Shown here one piece after another: positions 18,181-27,700 of a stretch of DNA of 64,000 nucleotides. Position 1 is the first letter of the stretch. Every line of letters starts with the position of its first letter. Both the position numbers and the translations under genes were made by a program. Below the pieces are notes generated by a model. The model searched no databases, had not been told where the DNA came from, and was given only the letters and a program-made list of their open reading frames with translations. This DNA comes from BPJU01 sp964425225 (GTDB taxonomy: Bacteria; Planctomycetota; Planctomycetia; Pirellulales; Pirellulaceae): the NCBI GenBank assembly GCA_964425225.1, contig CAYRMD010000006.1:1-64000 (forward strand), in the 5' to 3' direction.

Positions 18181-19806
18181 CTATCGAGACGATTGGTCCA
18201 GCCCTTGAAACGCCATGCGCAAGCTTCGGATGTTCTGCCGCATGGAATACGGATCGAACTGGGAAGCTCCTTCGAGCAATTCACCCAGCGAAGCCACAAG
18301 TTCGATCTTCTGTCCGGCTGGAAGCACCAGTCGAAGTTGTCGATCCAGCCCAGACTGACCGAACGTGGCATCTCGCACTTCCCGCCGTTTGGATAACGCT
18401 TCTACTTGGTATTGTTGCCAGATTCTGAGATCGGCGGCCACACGCTGGTCAATCTCCGATGCCTGCCCGGGGAGCGGCTGCGGAGCTCGAAATGCTTCCG
18501 GATACGTTATTGCCCGCTCACCGACCAGTGCCCAGACCCCCCAAGCCAACAGGCGTGCAGCATAATATTCGGACGTGTTCTCCAACGCATCGATCAGCGA
18601 ATCGGTCAAACGATTGGCCAACTGCTCATCGATGAGCATGTTCCGGCAAACCGGTACGATTTCGGTATCCAGCCAGTCGGCCATTTGACCCGACACGCGA
18701 ACGATTTCGGCCGGTGCACCGAAGGGGCGCTGCGTGAATGCTTCGTGCCGTTCTCGCTGTAAAGCACGCCATCGGTTCAACCAGCCCTCAGCCTGTTCGG
18801 AATTGGCTGCCACGCCCCTCAGTACGGCGGGAATGATCGACAGATAATGATCAGCCGGAAGCGGCCGACCCGGCGCCGAGCCCAAATAGCCGCGCTCTTG
18901 CCTCCAGGACGGATACCGCAATTCGTGATGGCAAGCCGAACAGTCGAACAGAGCCAAGTCCAAACCGTAAGTAGCGGTTGCGGCCAGTTGGCTTTCCAAA
19001 CGCAGGGCTACGATCGACACCGTGAGATCTCCCAGGAGCACTTCCCGAGCAACGGGTAGATGGTGCCGAGCGCGATCCGGCTGGTTGGGGTAGTTAGCGG
19101 CGATGAACTCTGCTTCGTACAGCATCGCTCCTTTCTCGCACAAATAGCGCCAGTGGCGCGGCATCTGCTCGGCAAACGCCGCCGCCTCCAACGGCGGCAA
19201 CGGGGGATGTCCCGCCGCGTACATCTCGTGCGTGACGACCTTTCCTTGGGCGACATCGCCTACATGGCACGACGCACACTGCCGCAAGCGCTCGACCGGA
19301 TCGCGCACGTCCACCATACCCAGCTCAGCTTTTTGCCCTGGACTCTTCGTTCGCCAGTCGGGACGTTGATGCAGCAATTCATACAGCGAGCCCGGACCGT
19401 GACACGCCTCACACCCGACACCTTCTTGAACGACTTGGCCGAAATTTGCTACCGGCATCACGTCCGCCCGCATGTTGGCGTGGCACGATAAACAGCGCTG
19501 ATCCTCAGTAACCTTCCAACCCAGTTGCTTGCCCATTGCCTGGGCTAGGGGACCTTCCAATACCTTGTAGGCCAAAGCATGCTTGTCTTGGTCGCGGACA
19601 ATAATACCTTCATTTAAAAGTACCAAGTCTCGATAAAACGGTTTGACATTATCCTCCAGTTGCCGGCTATGGCAAAATGTGCACGTAGCACCGCCCTTGT
19701 AAAGAGGAACCTGCTGCGCCGACAGCAGCGATTGCATCCAAGAGCTCGTCACCAGCCAGATGGCCAACCCGTAACGAACCGCCGTTATGGCAAAGGTAAG
19801 ACGCAT
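18181..19806 (-). CDS. Multiheme cytochrome c, c554-like (five CxxCH)
   Basis: 541 residues. The ATG at 19804-19806 overlaps the upstream stop as TGATG, indicating translational coupling. Signal peptide (YGLAIWLVTSSWMQSLLSAQ) then five heme motifs: CTFCH, CLSCH, CEACHGPG, CASCH and CSACHHE. The EGVGCEACHGPGSLYE context and the HPPLPP segment resemble cytochrome c554-type proteins. The C-terminal ~250 residues are helical and heme-free (SEQAEGWLNRWRALQRERHEA). c554-type proteins are periplasmic electron carriers, classically partnering hydroxylamine oxidoreductase; no HAO is present here, so that role is not implied. Paralogue of the gene just upstream. Confidence 0.9.
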   Translation of the reverse strand: MRLTFAITAVRYGLAIWLVTSSWMQSLLSAQQVPLYKGGATCTFCHSRQLEDNVKPFYRDLVLLNEGIIVRDQDKHALAYKVLEGPLAQAMGKQLGWKVTEDQRCLSCHANMRADVMPVANFGQVVQEGVGCEACHGPGSLYELLHQRPDWRTKSPGQKAELGMVDVRDPVERLRQCASCHVGDVAQGKVVTHEMYAAGHPPLPPLEAAAFAEQMPRHWRYLCEKGAMLYEAEFIAANYPNQPDRARHHLPVAREVLLGDLTVSIVALRLESQLAATATYGLDLALFDCSACHHELRYPSWRQERGYLGSAPGRPLPADHYLSIIPAVLRGVAANSEQAEGWLNRWRALQRERHEAFTQRPFGAPAEIVRVSGQMADWLDTEIVPVCRNMLIDEQLANRLTDSLIDALENTSEYYAARLLAWGVWALVGERAITYPEAFRAPQPLPGQASEIDQRVAADLRIWQQYQVEALSKRREVRDATFGQSGLDRQLRLVLPAGQKIELVASLGELLEGASQFDPYSMRQNIRSLRMAFQGLDQSSR

Positions 19807-21335
19807 CAATGTGCCCCCACTTCCTTGAGTAGATGGACCGTTTGGCGAAGTTGTCGCATGGCCTGTTCACGCTGCACGGCGGAAGAACCGGCTAACCGGT
19901 CGAACGTACGGGGACTATTATGTCCCGGTGAGAAAGCAATTTCACGGCGTAAATCGTTCAGTGCCGCTTTAAGCGATTCATCTCGCGACGAAGAGCCGCC
20001 GCGATCGACACCTGCCCAGGCTCGGAGCATTAAATACAATTGAGCCCAACTGTCCCAATCCGAGTGCAGCAACGTACCGCTTGCCGACACCTGGAACTCG
20101 AGCCAGTTTTGAAGCTCTTGCACCACCGACATTCGGTCTGGTACTTCGCCTGACGATGCGCGAAGTGTCTGGAGCAGTACCGAGCCATGACGGATCACCC
20201 GTTGGCGATCCGGTAACGCGGCCTGCTCGAACGCCGCGGCCAAATCGTCGATCGCCTGTGTCAGCGGCGGGCGATGACCGGCCGGCGTACTCCAAGTTAC
20301 ATAGCGCACGTACCACTGCGACCAGGGCAGGGCACCGGGCCTGCGCGACCCAGAGCCCCGTTGTTGCCGCCAACTGGGCCAATTGAGGTCGTGATGGCAA
20401 GCGTAACAGTCCCACTCGGCGAGCTCGGGCCACGGTGCTTGCTGGCTTTGCGCCCGACGGAGCAACTGATTCACCGCGGCTTTGGCAGCCGCCTGCTGTC
20501 CGACACACCAGAGCCGCCAATCCCGATCCGGCCAACGTTGTCGCTCGAAAGCCTCGTCCCAATGCTTCGGATAAATACTGTGGTAAGCTGACAGTTCGAA
20601 TTTTAGCGCTGGATGGCCGGCTGCAATCATGTCATGATTCACTTCACCGCGACCGGCTACGTGGCATCCGACGCACAGGTCGGCTCGCGTCACGAGATCC
20701 TTCGTGTCGATCATGCCCAGCGCCACGAGTTCGCTCCTCCCGTGCGATCTACGATAGTGGATGGTGCGCCAATGTTCCGCAGCCCCGTGACACGCCTCAC
20801 ACGAGACCCCTTCACCCTCGGCCGGATACGTTGCCATTCGCTCTTCTTGCGATGGGCGAGGATTATGGCACGCCTCACAATTGGCTAAGCCCTCCTTGTC
20901 GAGCACCTGTCGATCGCGCACGATGCCTAACCGCTCAAGCATCGCCAAACCGACCGGAGAACTCAACGATGCGGCGGCACGCGCGTGCGGATCGCGTTCC
21001 AGCCAAAAGACGTACTCGTGCCCGGCTTGCCTATCGACATTAGGCACAGCCGCCAAACCGTGACACGCCGTAGCCGAACAACTGAGAGATCCGATGAACC
21101 GCGCCGAGGGGACCGTTGGTTCTAAGGGCGCCGTCGAACTACCGTCCGAACGCGCCGCTGATGGCTCGACCTGCTGAGCAGTCTGGACTGCTTTCAGACC
21201 TCCGGCAACCGTCGCGGCTGCGGCGATCAGCCAAGCCAGCAACAACGCCACCGTCCGGACATGGTTTCTCCGGGAGCCGCTATTGCGGACCACGCCATGG
21301 ACCACGACCGAACGATAAACGACGTTATGCTCCAT
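19806..21335 (-). CDS. Multiheme cytochrome c, c554-like (four CxxCH plus one CX4CH)
   Basis: 509 residues from the ATG at 21333-21335; a TTG 20 codons upstream is less likely. Membrane-spanning signal (VALLLAWLIAAAATVAGGL). Heme motifs: CSATACH (CX4CH, first), then CEACHNP, CEACHGA, CVGCH, CYACHHD. The order, the HPALKFE segment and the C-terminal helical tail parallel the next gene, so the two are tandem paralogues. Extended CX4CH motifs are known as heme sites in some multiheme cytochromes, but covalent attachment needs testing. The stop overlaps the next start (TGATG). Probably periplasmic, membrane-tethered electron carrier. Confidence 0.88.
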   Translation of the reverse strand: MEHNVVYRSVVVHGVVRNSGSRRNHVRTVALLLAWLIAAAATVAGGLKAVQTAQQVEPSAARSDGSSTAPLEPTVPSARFIGSLSCSATACHGLAAVPNVDRQAGHEYVFWLERDPHARAAASLSSPVGLAMLERLGIVRDRQVLDKEGLANCEACHNPRPSQEERMATYPAEGEGVSCEACHGAAEHWRTIHYRRSHGRSELVALGMIDTKDLVTRADLCVGCHVAGRGEVNHDMIAAGHPALKFELSAYHSIYPKHWDEAFERQRWPDRDWRLWCVGQQAAAKAAVNQLLRRAQSQQAPWPELAEWDCYACHHDLNWPSWRQQRGSGSRRPGALPWSQWYVRYVTWSTPAGHRPPLTQAIDDLAAAFEQAALPDRQRVIRHGSVLLQTLRASSGEVPDRMSVVQELQNWLEFQVSASGTLLHSDWDSWAQLYLMLRAWAGVDRGGSSSRDESLKAALNDLRREIAFSPGHNSPRTFDRLAGSSAVQREQAMRQLRQTVHLLKEVGAH

Positions 21336-21414
21336 TGCCCTGTTCCCGCCCAAGTAGCCGCCATTATAAAGTGCCGCACGGCGATAGCCATGCAACGCAC
21401 GGAAAAAAATGTTG

Positions 21415-22065
21415 TCAATGCGGGTGCAGAAGTCGAGGCCCGTCGGTCTGATATCCGTCCGTCCCCCCCTGATACCGTCGCCGGTGAGTCCAATGCAACC
21501 AGACCGGCTTTCGTAAAAGACCGTCGTAATCTACACCCCAAGTCCCTTCATGCTGGTACCTACCTTCACCCAACAGTGGTACACTGCCGCCTACCCAACC
21601 ACCTGAATATTGGTTGGCAAGTGTCGACGGGATTGCCCATCGACGAATTCGCTGTGGACCACCGCTACGGATCCATGGATCTTGAAAATACCGCGGCGCC
21701 GTCCGCGGCGTCGGTGCCAAGATGCCCGAGTCGTCGATCGATAGTTTGATCGTCGACACCGACTCGGAGTCACGGAAGTCGACAGGCGCAGCATCGCTCG
21801 TTGTGACATCCGTGATTGGCGAAGGCGGGTCTGTCCGCCGAGAGCTTTGAGCGCGGCTCGTTTGCTGGCCGATCCCAACATTCGGTTGAACGACACACGC
21901 CAGGATGGTAACCCACCACCACACATGATGCGCGAACAAGCGTCGTGGAACTGCGGCGGCTCTGAGAACGAATTGACAACCAATGATGCATGATGCCAAC
22001 ACCCCACGGCTCCGATTTGTTCGAAGATGCAACTTGGCATTCGGCTTTTCACAATGGTTGTACAT
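21415..22065 (-). CDS. Secreted protein of unknown function, first gene of the cytochrome operon
   Basis: 216 residues from the ATG at 22063-22065; a GTG nearer the hydrophobic stretch (VWWWVTILACVVQPNVGIGQ) is a possible alternative start. The signal-like segment is followed by a Ser/Thr/Asp-rich linker and a C-terminal block, GGWVGGSVPLLGEGRYQHEG then TWGVDYDGLL, with a very basic end (WTHRRRYQGGTDGYQTDGP). I recognise no catalytic motif and no CxxCH. It lies 79 bp upstream of the first c554-like gene in the same direction, so it may be an accessory envelope protein of the cytochrome set. Function not assigned. Confidence 0.6.
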   Translation of the reverse strand: MYNHCEKPNAKLHLRTNRSRGVLASCIIGCQFVLRAAAVPRRLFAHHVWWWVTILACVVQPNVGIGQQTSRAQSSRRTDPPSPITDVTTSDAAPVDFRDSESVSTIKLSIDDSGILAPTPRTAPRYFQDPWIRSGGPQRIRRWAIPSTLANQYSGGWVGGSVPLLGEGRYQHEGTWGVDYDGLLRKPVWLHWTHRRRYQGGTDGYQTDGPRLLHPH

Positions 22066-22664
22066 GGCAACGGCTCTGGGCTTGCCTAGGAAACGATTGC
22101 GAAAGGTTGGTGGCGATTTTTGGGGCAATTGGTCGCCGTCTCAATGCGTCGCTCTAAATTCTGAGTCGACTGAAACTGTCGGAAAATCAGCTATTTTGCG
22201 CAGTTTCTGAACAGCCTCCGGTTAACCTACACGTTGCGCGTTTGTCATATTTTCCCGATCTTTGCATCCTGCGCCGTTTTTACCGCCGGCCGATTATGCT
22301 GTGCAGCGATAGGCCCCAGAACGTGTAACTGACTAACAGTCCCTGTCCGTTTTATACACATTCGCTGCACGCGTTACGGAATTGGCCGAGCGCCCAGACG
22401 ATGCGGGTGGCAGATTCAAATCAAAAAGTCTTCTTTTACTAACCAGCAAACTTTTCCTATCCGATAAAACGGATACATACGGAAAAGTTGCCACATCTTC
22501 CTATCCCTGTTGGGCGAGTCCATCCGCGATGCAACGGTCCAGTCCCATACAGCGCGTCTAGGGCGGTGGTAGTGCGCCGCATTGGTTGTAGCTGGAGCAC
22601 TGATGTGGTTTCGATAGAACGGACACGGCCGACGTTCCGGCTCCCTGGGGCGACATTCCGCCCG
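22066..22664. other. Divergent control region between the two arms of the cytochrome locus
   Basis: About 600 bp from which the minus-strand cytochrome operon and the plus-strand porin operon diverge. It must contain both promoters. The barrel gene's frame stays open back to 22488 but that part does not resemble a signal peptide. No operator palindrome stands out. Confidence 0.5.
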
Positions 22665-24683
22665 ATGCGTCGTAGCCACGCACTTTTGGCTGGTATCCTC
22701 GTGCTGCTTTCACCGCTCGGTGTACTGGTAGCCCAAGTGCCTCCAGGTGCACAGAGCAACTCTGCTCCGGCAGCAGTCGTCCTACCCAGACCTGAAGCAG
22801 GCCAGCCAGAACCCGTATCCGCTCCTTACCGCACATGGGGACCAAGCTGGCTGCGTTTGTCGGACACGCCATTGGAGTCCTCTTTCGATCAACAGCAGCC
22901 TCCCAGCCTGACTCAGGATCTGGGACAACCCTTATTACCGCCGCCGGACACCACTGGCCCGAGCCTTGTGCCGCTACCTTTGCTGCGAGAACCCTCCGAG
23001 TTGCTGATGCAAGACGTAGACTCCCCGCTGGGCTACTCCGGACCATCCGGCGTATTACCGCGCGATGCGCAAACCAATAGCCACTTCGTCCCGATGGAAG
23101 ACCGCTGGCGCATTGGTTTTCCCCGTTGGGATCGCTACGGAAAAGGGCATCCACCGGTGGACGATTACCCGTACGTTGAGGGAAGTATCTGGGACCCGTA
23201 CAATCAAAATGTGCTCAAAGGGGACTACCCGATTTTGGGGCAACACCTTTTCCTCAAGTTAACGGCGCAAAGCAACACCTTGATCGAGCTCCGGCAAGTA
23301 CCAACGGCGACAACTCCGTTTGAGTCCACGTTGCGGCCCGATCAAGAAGAGTTCTTCGGAGATCCGGATCAGTACTTCGCCAACCAGAGTTTTCTCTTTT
23401 CGATCGATCTATTCCACGGCGATGCCGCTTTCAAACCGTTCGATTGGCGCGTGAAGCTAACACCCATTTTCAATCTGAATCACTTAGTGGCCGATGAGCT
23501 CGCGGCCGTCTCACCCAACGTGGATGCGGGGCAGTCTCGCTTTCGCCAAGACTTTGCCTTAGAAGAGTACTTCCTGGAAGCGAAACTTTCCGACCTTAGT
23601 CCCAACTACGATTTTGTATCGGTTCGAGCAGGTTCCCAATTCTTCGTGAGCGATTTTCGCGGCTTCGTTTTCGCGGACACGAATCGAGCAGTGCGTCTGT
23701 TTGGTACTCGCAACGCCAACCGCGACCAGTTCAATATACTTTTCGTCGACCAGCTAGAAAAAGACACAAACAGTTTACTAAATACTTTTGACGACAGGCA
23801 TCAAAACACGATTATCGTCAACTACTATCGCCAAGACTTCATTTGGCCTGGATATACAACCCAGTGGAATTTTCACTTCAATCATGACCGAGCTACGGTG
23901 AAGTTCGACAATAACGGATTTCTTGTTCGGCCTGACCCGGTTGGAATCTTCGCGCCGCATGATGTCAAATCCTATTATTTTGGCTGGACCGGAAACGGCC
24001 ATATCAATCGAATTAATATCAGTCACGCATTTTATTACGTCTTTGGTATTGACGACCTGAATCCTTTGGCCGGCAAACGGCAGGATATCGGTGCATATAT
24101 GGCGGCGATCGAATTATCCTACGACCGCGACTGGGTGCGCTTTCGTTCCTCTTACTTTTTTAGCTCCGGAGACCCTGATCCGAACGATGACAAAGCGGAA
24201 GGATTCGACGCCATTTTCGATAATCCAGCATTTGCGGGTGGTGAGTTCAGCTACTGGCATCGGCAAACGATTCGCCTGTTCGGCGTGAATCTAACTAATC
24301 GAATGAGTCTGGTACCAAATTTACGTTCGAGCAAATTTCAAGGGCAAACCAATTTCGTTAATCCCGGTATGCATCTTTTCAATATAGGGTTGGACGCCGA
24401 TCTTACTCCGAAACTCAAAGCGATACACAATACCAATTTTCTGTGGTTTGACCATACAGAGGTGCTCGAGCAATTTGTGTTTCAAGACGAAATTGCCACG
24501 TTCATCGGAACAGATGTTAGTTTTGGCATGGAATACCGTCCGCTGCTAAACAACAATGTCATCCTGGTGGGCGGGATCTCGGGGTTGTTCGTGGGTGAGG
24601 GCTTCCAGGACCTATTTCGCGAACTCGATGCACCAGCTCGGGATTTGTTTGCCGGATTCGTTAACCTGGTGCTGGAGTACTAA
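22665..24683 (+). CDS. Predicted outer-membrane beta-barrel (porin-like) protein
   Basis: 672 residues from the ATG at 22665, just before a clear signal peptide (RRSHALLAGILVLLSPLGVLVAQ); the frame extends 59 codons upstream without signal features. After a Pro-rich N-terminal domain (residues 25-130), about residues 190-672 show alternating amphipathic strands rich in Tyr, Phe and Trp with Asp/Asn turns: LFLKLTAQSNTLIELRQVP, VSVRAGSQFFVSDFRGFVF, TIIVNYYRQDFIWPGY, NILFVDQLEKDTN. It ends in an aromatic residue (LVLEY) typical of barrels inserted by BamA. The next gene, 66 bp downstream, is a decaheme cytochrome, which suggests a porin-cytochrome conduit. Diffusion porin is the alternative. Confidence 0.8.
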   Translation: MRRSHALLAGILVLLSPLGVLVAQVPPGAQSNSAPAAVVLPRPEAGQPEPVSAPYRTWGPSWLRLSDTPLESSFDQQQPPSLTQDLGQPLLPPPDTTGPSLVPLPLLREPSELLMQDVDSPLGYSGPSGVLPRDAQTNSHFVPMEDRWRIGFPRWDRYGKGHPPVDDYPYVEGSIWDPYNQNVLKGDYPILGQHLFLKLTAQSNTLIELRQVPTATTPFESTLRPDQEEFFGDPDQYFANQSFLFSIDLFHGDAAFKPFDWRVKLTPIFNLNHLVADELAAVSPNVDAGQSRFRQDFALEEYFLEAKLSDLSPNYDFVSVRAGSQFFVSDFRGFVFADTNRAVRLFGTRNANRDQFNILFVDQLEKDTNSLLNTFDDRHQNTIIVNYYRQDFIWPGYTTQWNFHFNHDRATVKFDNNGFLVRPDPVGIFAPHDVKSYYFGWTGNGHINRINISHAFYYVFGIDDLNPLAGKRQDIGAYMAAIELSYDRDWVRFRSSYFFSSGDPDPNDDKAEGFDAIFDNPAFAGGEFSYWHRQTIRLFGVNLTNRMSLVPNLRSSKFQGQTNFVNPGMHLFNIGLDADLTPKLKAIHNTNFLWFDHTEVLEQFVFQDEIATFIGTDVSFGMEYRPLLNNNVILVGGISGLFVGEGFQDLFRELDAPARDLFAGFVNLVLEY

Positions 24684-24749
24684 CCGGTATCGATGCCAAT
24701 CATGCCGCCTTCGCGAGAAAACAGTTGCCAATCCTGGGGAAGAACGAAC

Positions 24750-27700
24750 ATGGAAGTCATAAGGCGCAAAGTTCGACCAAAGCCAACAGGCTGGACCAGA
24801 TTGGCCTGGATAAGTGGACTCATCGGGATTGTTTGGGGTGGCTCGTTGGCGGCACAATCGTTGCCAACCGGAGCGGTATTGCCCCGAAGTCAAACGCCGT
24901 ATCCGGCGCCGGAGCAAGCTCGCTTGCGCAGCGCCAGTTGCATTGCCTGCCACGGCGACCTGGGAGATATGCATCCGCCGGGAGTCGTGCAACTTGGCTG
25001 TGCTGATTGTCACGGCGGCAACCCTCAAGCCATGACCAAAGAAGAAGCCCATGTCCAACCGCGCTTCCCCAATGCGTGGCAAACATCGGCCAACCCCGTG
25101 CGAAGCTATACATTGCTTAATCACGAGTCACCGGAGTTCATTCGCTTTGTCAATCCGGGAGACTTGCGGGTCGCTGATCAGGCCTGTGGCCAGTGTCATC
25201 CCAACGAGGTGCTGCAAGTCAAGAAAAGCATGATGACCCATGGGTGCATGCTGTGGGGAGCGGCGCTTTACAATAACGGTGCCGTACCGAACAAATGGCC
25301 GCGTTTCGGCGAAAGCTACAGCATGCACGGCGTACCGCAGCGGCTGCAAACAGTTCCTCCGCCCACGCCGGAACAGACGGCTCGTTTCGGTATTTTACCG
25401 TATTTGGATCCTCTGCCGCGATTTGAGATTACGCAGCCCAGCAACATCTTGCGGATTTTCGAGCGCGGCGGGCGCTTTCGTCCCGAAATCGGCATTCCCG
25501 AACGCTTAGAAGAACCCGGACGACCGCGCGAGCGTGTCAGTACGCGAGGCTTGGGGACCGAAAACCGAACCGATCCAGTTTTTATCGGTTTACAAAAAAC
25601 ACGCCTGCTTGATCCGACTCTCAACTTCCTCGGTACCAATGATCACCCGGGCGATTATCGTTCCAGCGGCTGTTCGGCCTGCCATGTCATCTATGCCAAC
25701 GACCGTTCGCCGGTCCATTCCGGTCCGTATGCTCGCTATGGAAACCGAGGCCGCGCTGCGGCTGAGCCGGACGACCTGGTGCGCGTCGTCGATCCTACGA
25801 TCCCGAAGGACGAATCGGGCCACCCGATCCATCATCGTTTTACGCGGGCCATTCCCACCAGCCAGTGCATTGTCTGTCACATTCACCCCGGAACAACCGT
25901 CTTGAACAGCTACCTGGGGTTCATGTGGTGGGACAATGAAACGGACGGCGAGCTGATGTATCCGGCCGAGCAGCGCTATCCGAGCGCCGAGGAGTATGCC
26001 CAGGCATTGTTGTCGAATCCCGAAGAGGCGTCGGTACGTGGGCTCTGGTCCGATCCGGAGTTCCTTACAGAATTAAGCTCCTTGAACACAGCCACCCGCC
26101 ACACTCAGTTTGCCGACTTTCACGGCCATGGTTGGGTATTTCGCGCGGTCTTTAAGAAGGATCGTCAGGGGCACTTGCTGGACCATCGCGGCCATGCTGT
26201 TAGCGAGCTAACCAACGAAAAGCTCCGAGCAGCCATGGCACCACCCTCGCCCCAAGAGCGGCAATTCGGCAAGAAACGGGACGATGTGCCGGTTCACTTA
26301 ATGGACATCCATCTGGAAAAAGGGATGCACTGCGTCGACTGCCATTTCCATCAGGATAACCACGGCAACACCTTGCTTTACGGGGAAGTTCGCGCGGCGA
26401 TCGAGATTACCTGTATTGATTGCCATGGTTCGGCTTCCGAAAGCGTATTGGAGAAGCTCGATAGAGCCATAACCGAGGGGCGACCGTGGTCGATGCCCAC
26501 GTCCGGCCCAGCCGCACCGCCGGGTGGCCACAACTTGTTGGCCCTCCGCACGCCGTTCGGAACCAAGCGCTTCGAGGTAGTAATCGACAGCGACGGACGG
26601 CGCCGTCTGGTCCAACGTTCGATGGTGGAACCGGATCTGAGCTGGGAGGTTGTGCAGACCAAGGACACTCTGGATCCGACTAGCCCGCATTACAATGTTC
26701 TGTCCCACATCGCCAAAACAGTACGATGGGATACCGATGGCCGCATGACGTGGGGCGGCGATCCGAGACAATGTGCCCACCAAGATACGCGCATCAATTG
26801 CATCGCCTGTCACTCATCGTGGAACCCCAGTTGTTTCGGATGCCATTTGCCGCAGCGTGCCAACCGGAAAGTCCCGACCTTGCACAACTTGGGCGACGTC
26901 TCTCGTAACCTGGTGTCGTACAACTTCCAAACGCTGCGCGATGATGTGTACATGCTGGCCCATGATGGCAACGTGACGGGGAACCGAATCGGCCCTGTCC
27001 GTTCGGCATGCGCCATCCATGTCAGTTCGTATAACCAAAATCGGGAAAACATTTACATCCAGCAGCAGACGATTTCTGCCGAGGGCTTAAGCGGAATTGC
27101 CTTTAGCACCAACGTGCCGCACACCGTCCGCGGCGGCAACGGATTGGAATATGAGACGGGGCAGTTTCGTCCAGGAATCTACGAAACCAAAATGTGCACC
27201 GACTGCCATTTGTCCGAGCATAACGACAATAACGCTATCCTGGCCCAACTTTTCATGCTGGGTACCGGCTACACCAACTTCATTGGCCGCTACTGTTGGG
27301 TAGCCGCCGGCGAGCATGGTTTGGAAGCCGTCGTTGTGACGGAAGCCGAAGAACCGCAGGCAGTGATCGGAAGTACGTTGCATGCTCTGGCGTATCCGGA
27401 CTACTATCGCAAACATGTGGAACGCGGACGCATCTTGGAGCATGCGCACGAGCATCCTGGACGCGACATTCTGGAAACTCTGTTGCCCGAGTACCGCCAT
27501 CCAGAAGTGTTACATGTACAAGCGCGGGGCGAATACTTGTACGCAGCTTGTGGAACCGCGGGACTCCGCGTATTCGACATCGCTTTCATTGATCACAAGG
27601 GTTTTTCCGAACGTATCATTACCGCCCCAGTTTCACCATTAGGTCAGCGATTTTACGCCCGCACCAAGTATGCTACTTACGTGGCCGCACCTTCGACGAC

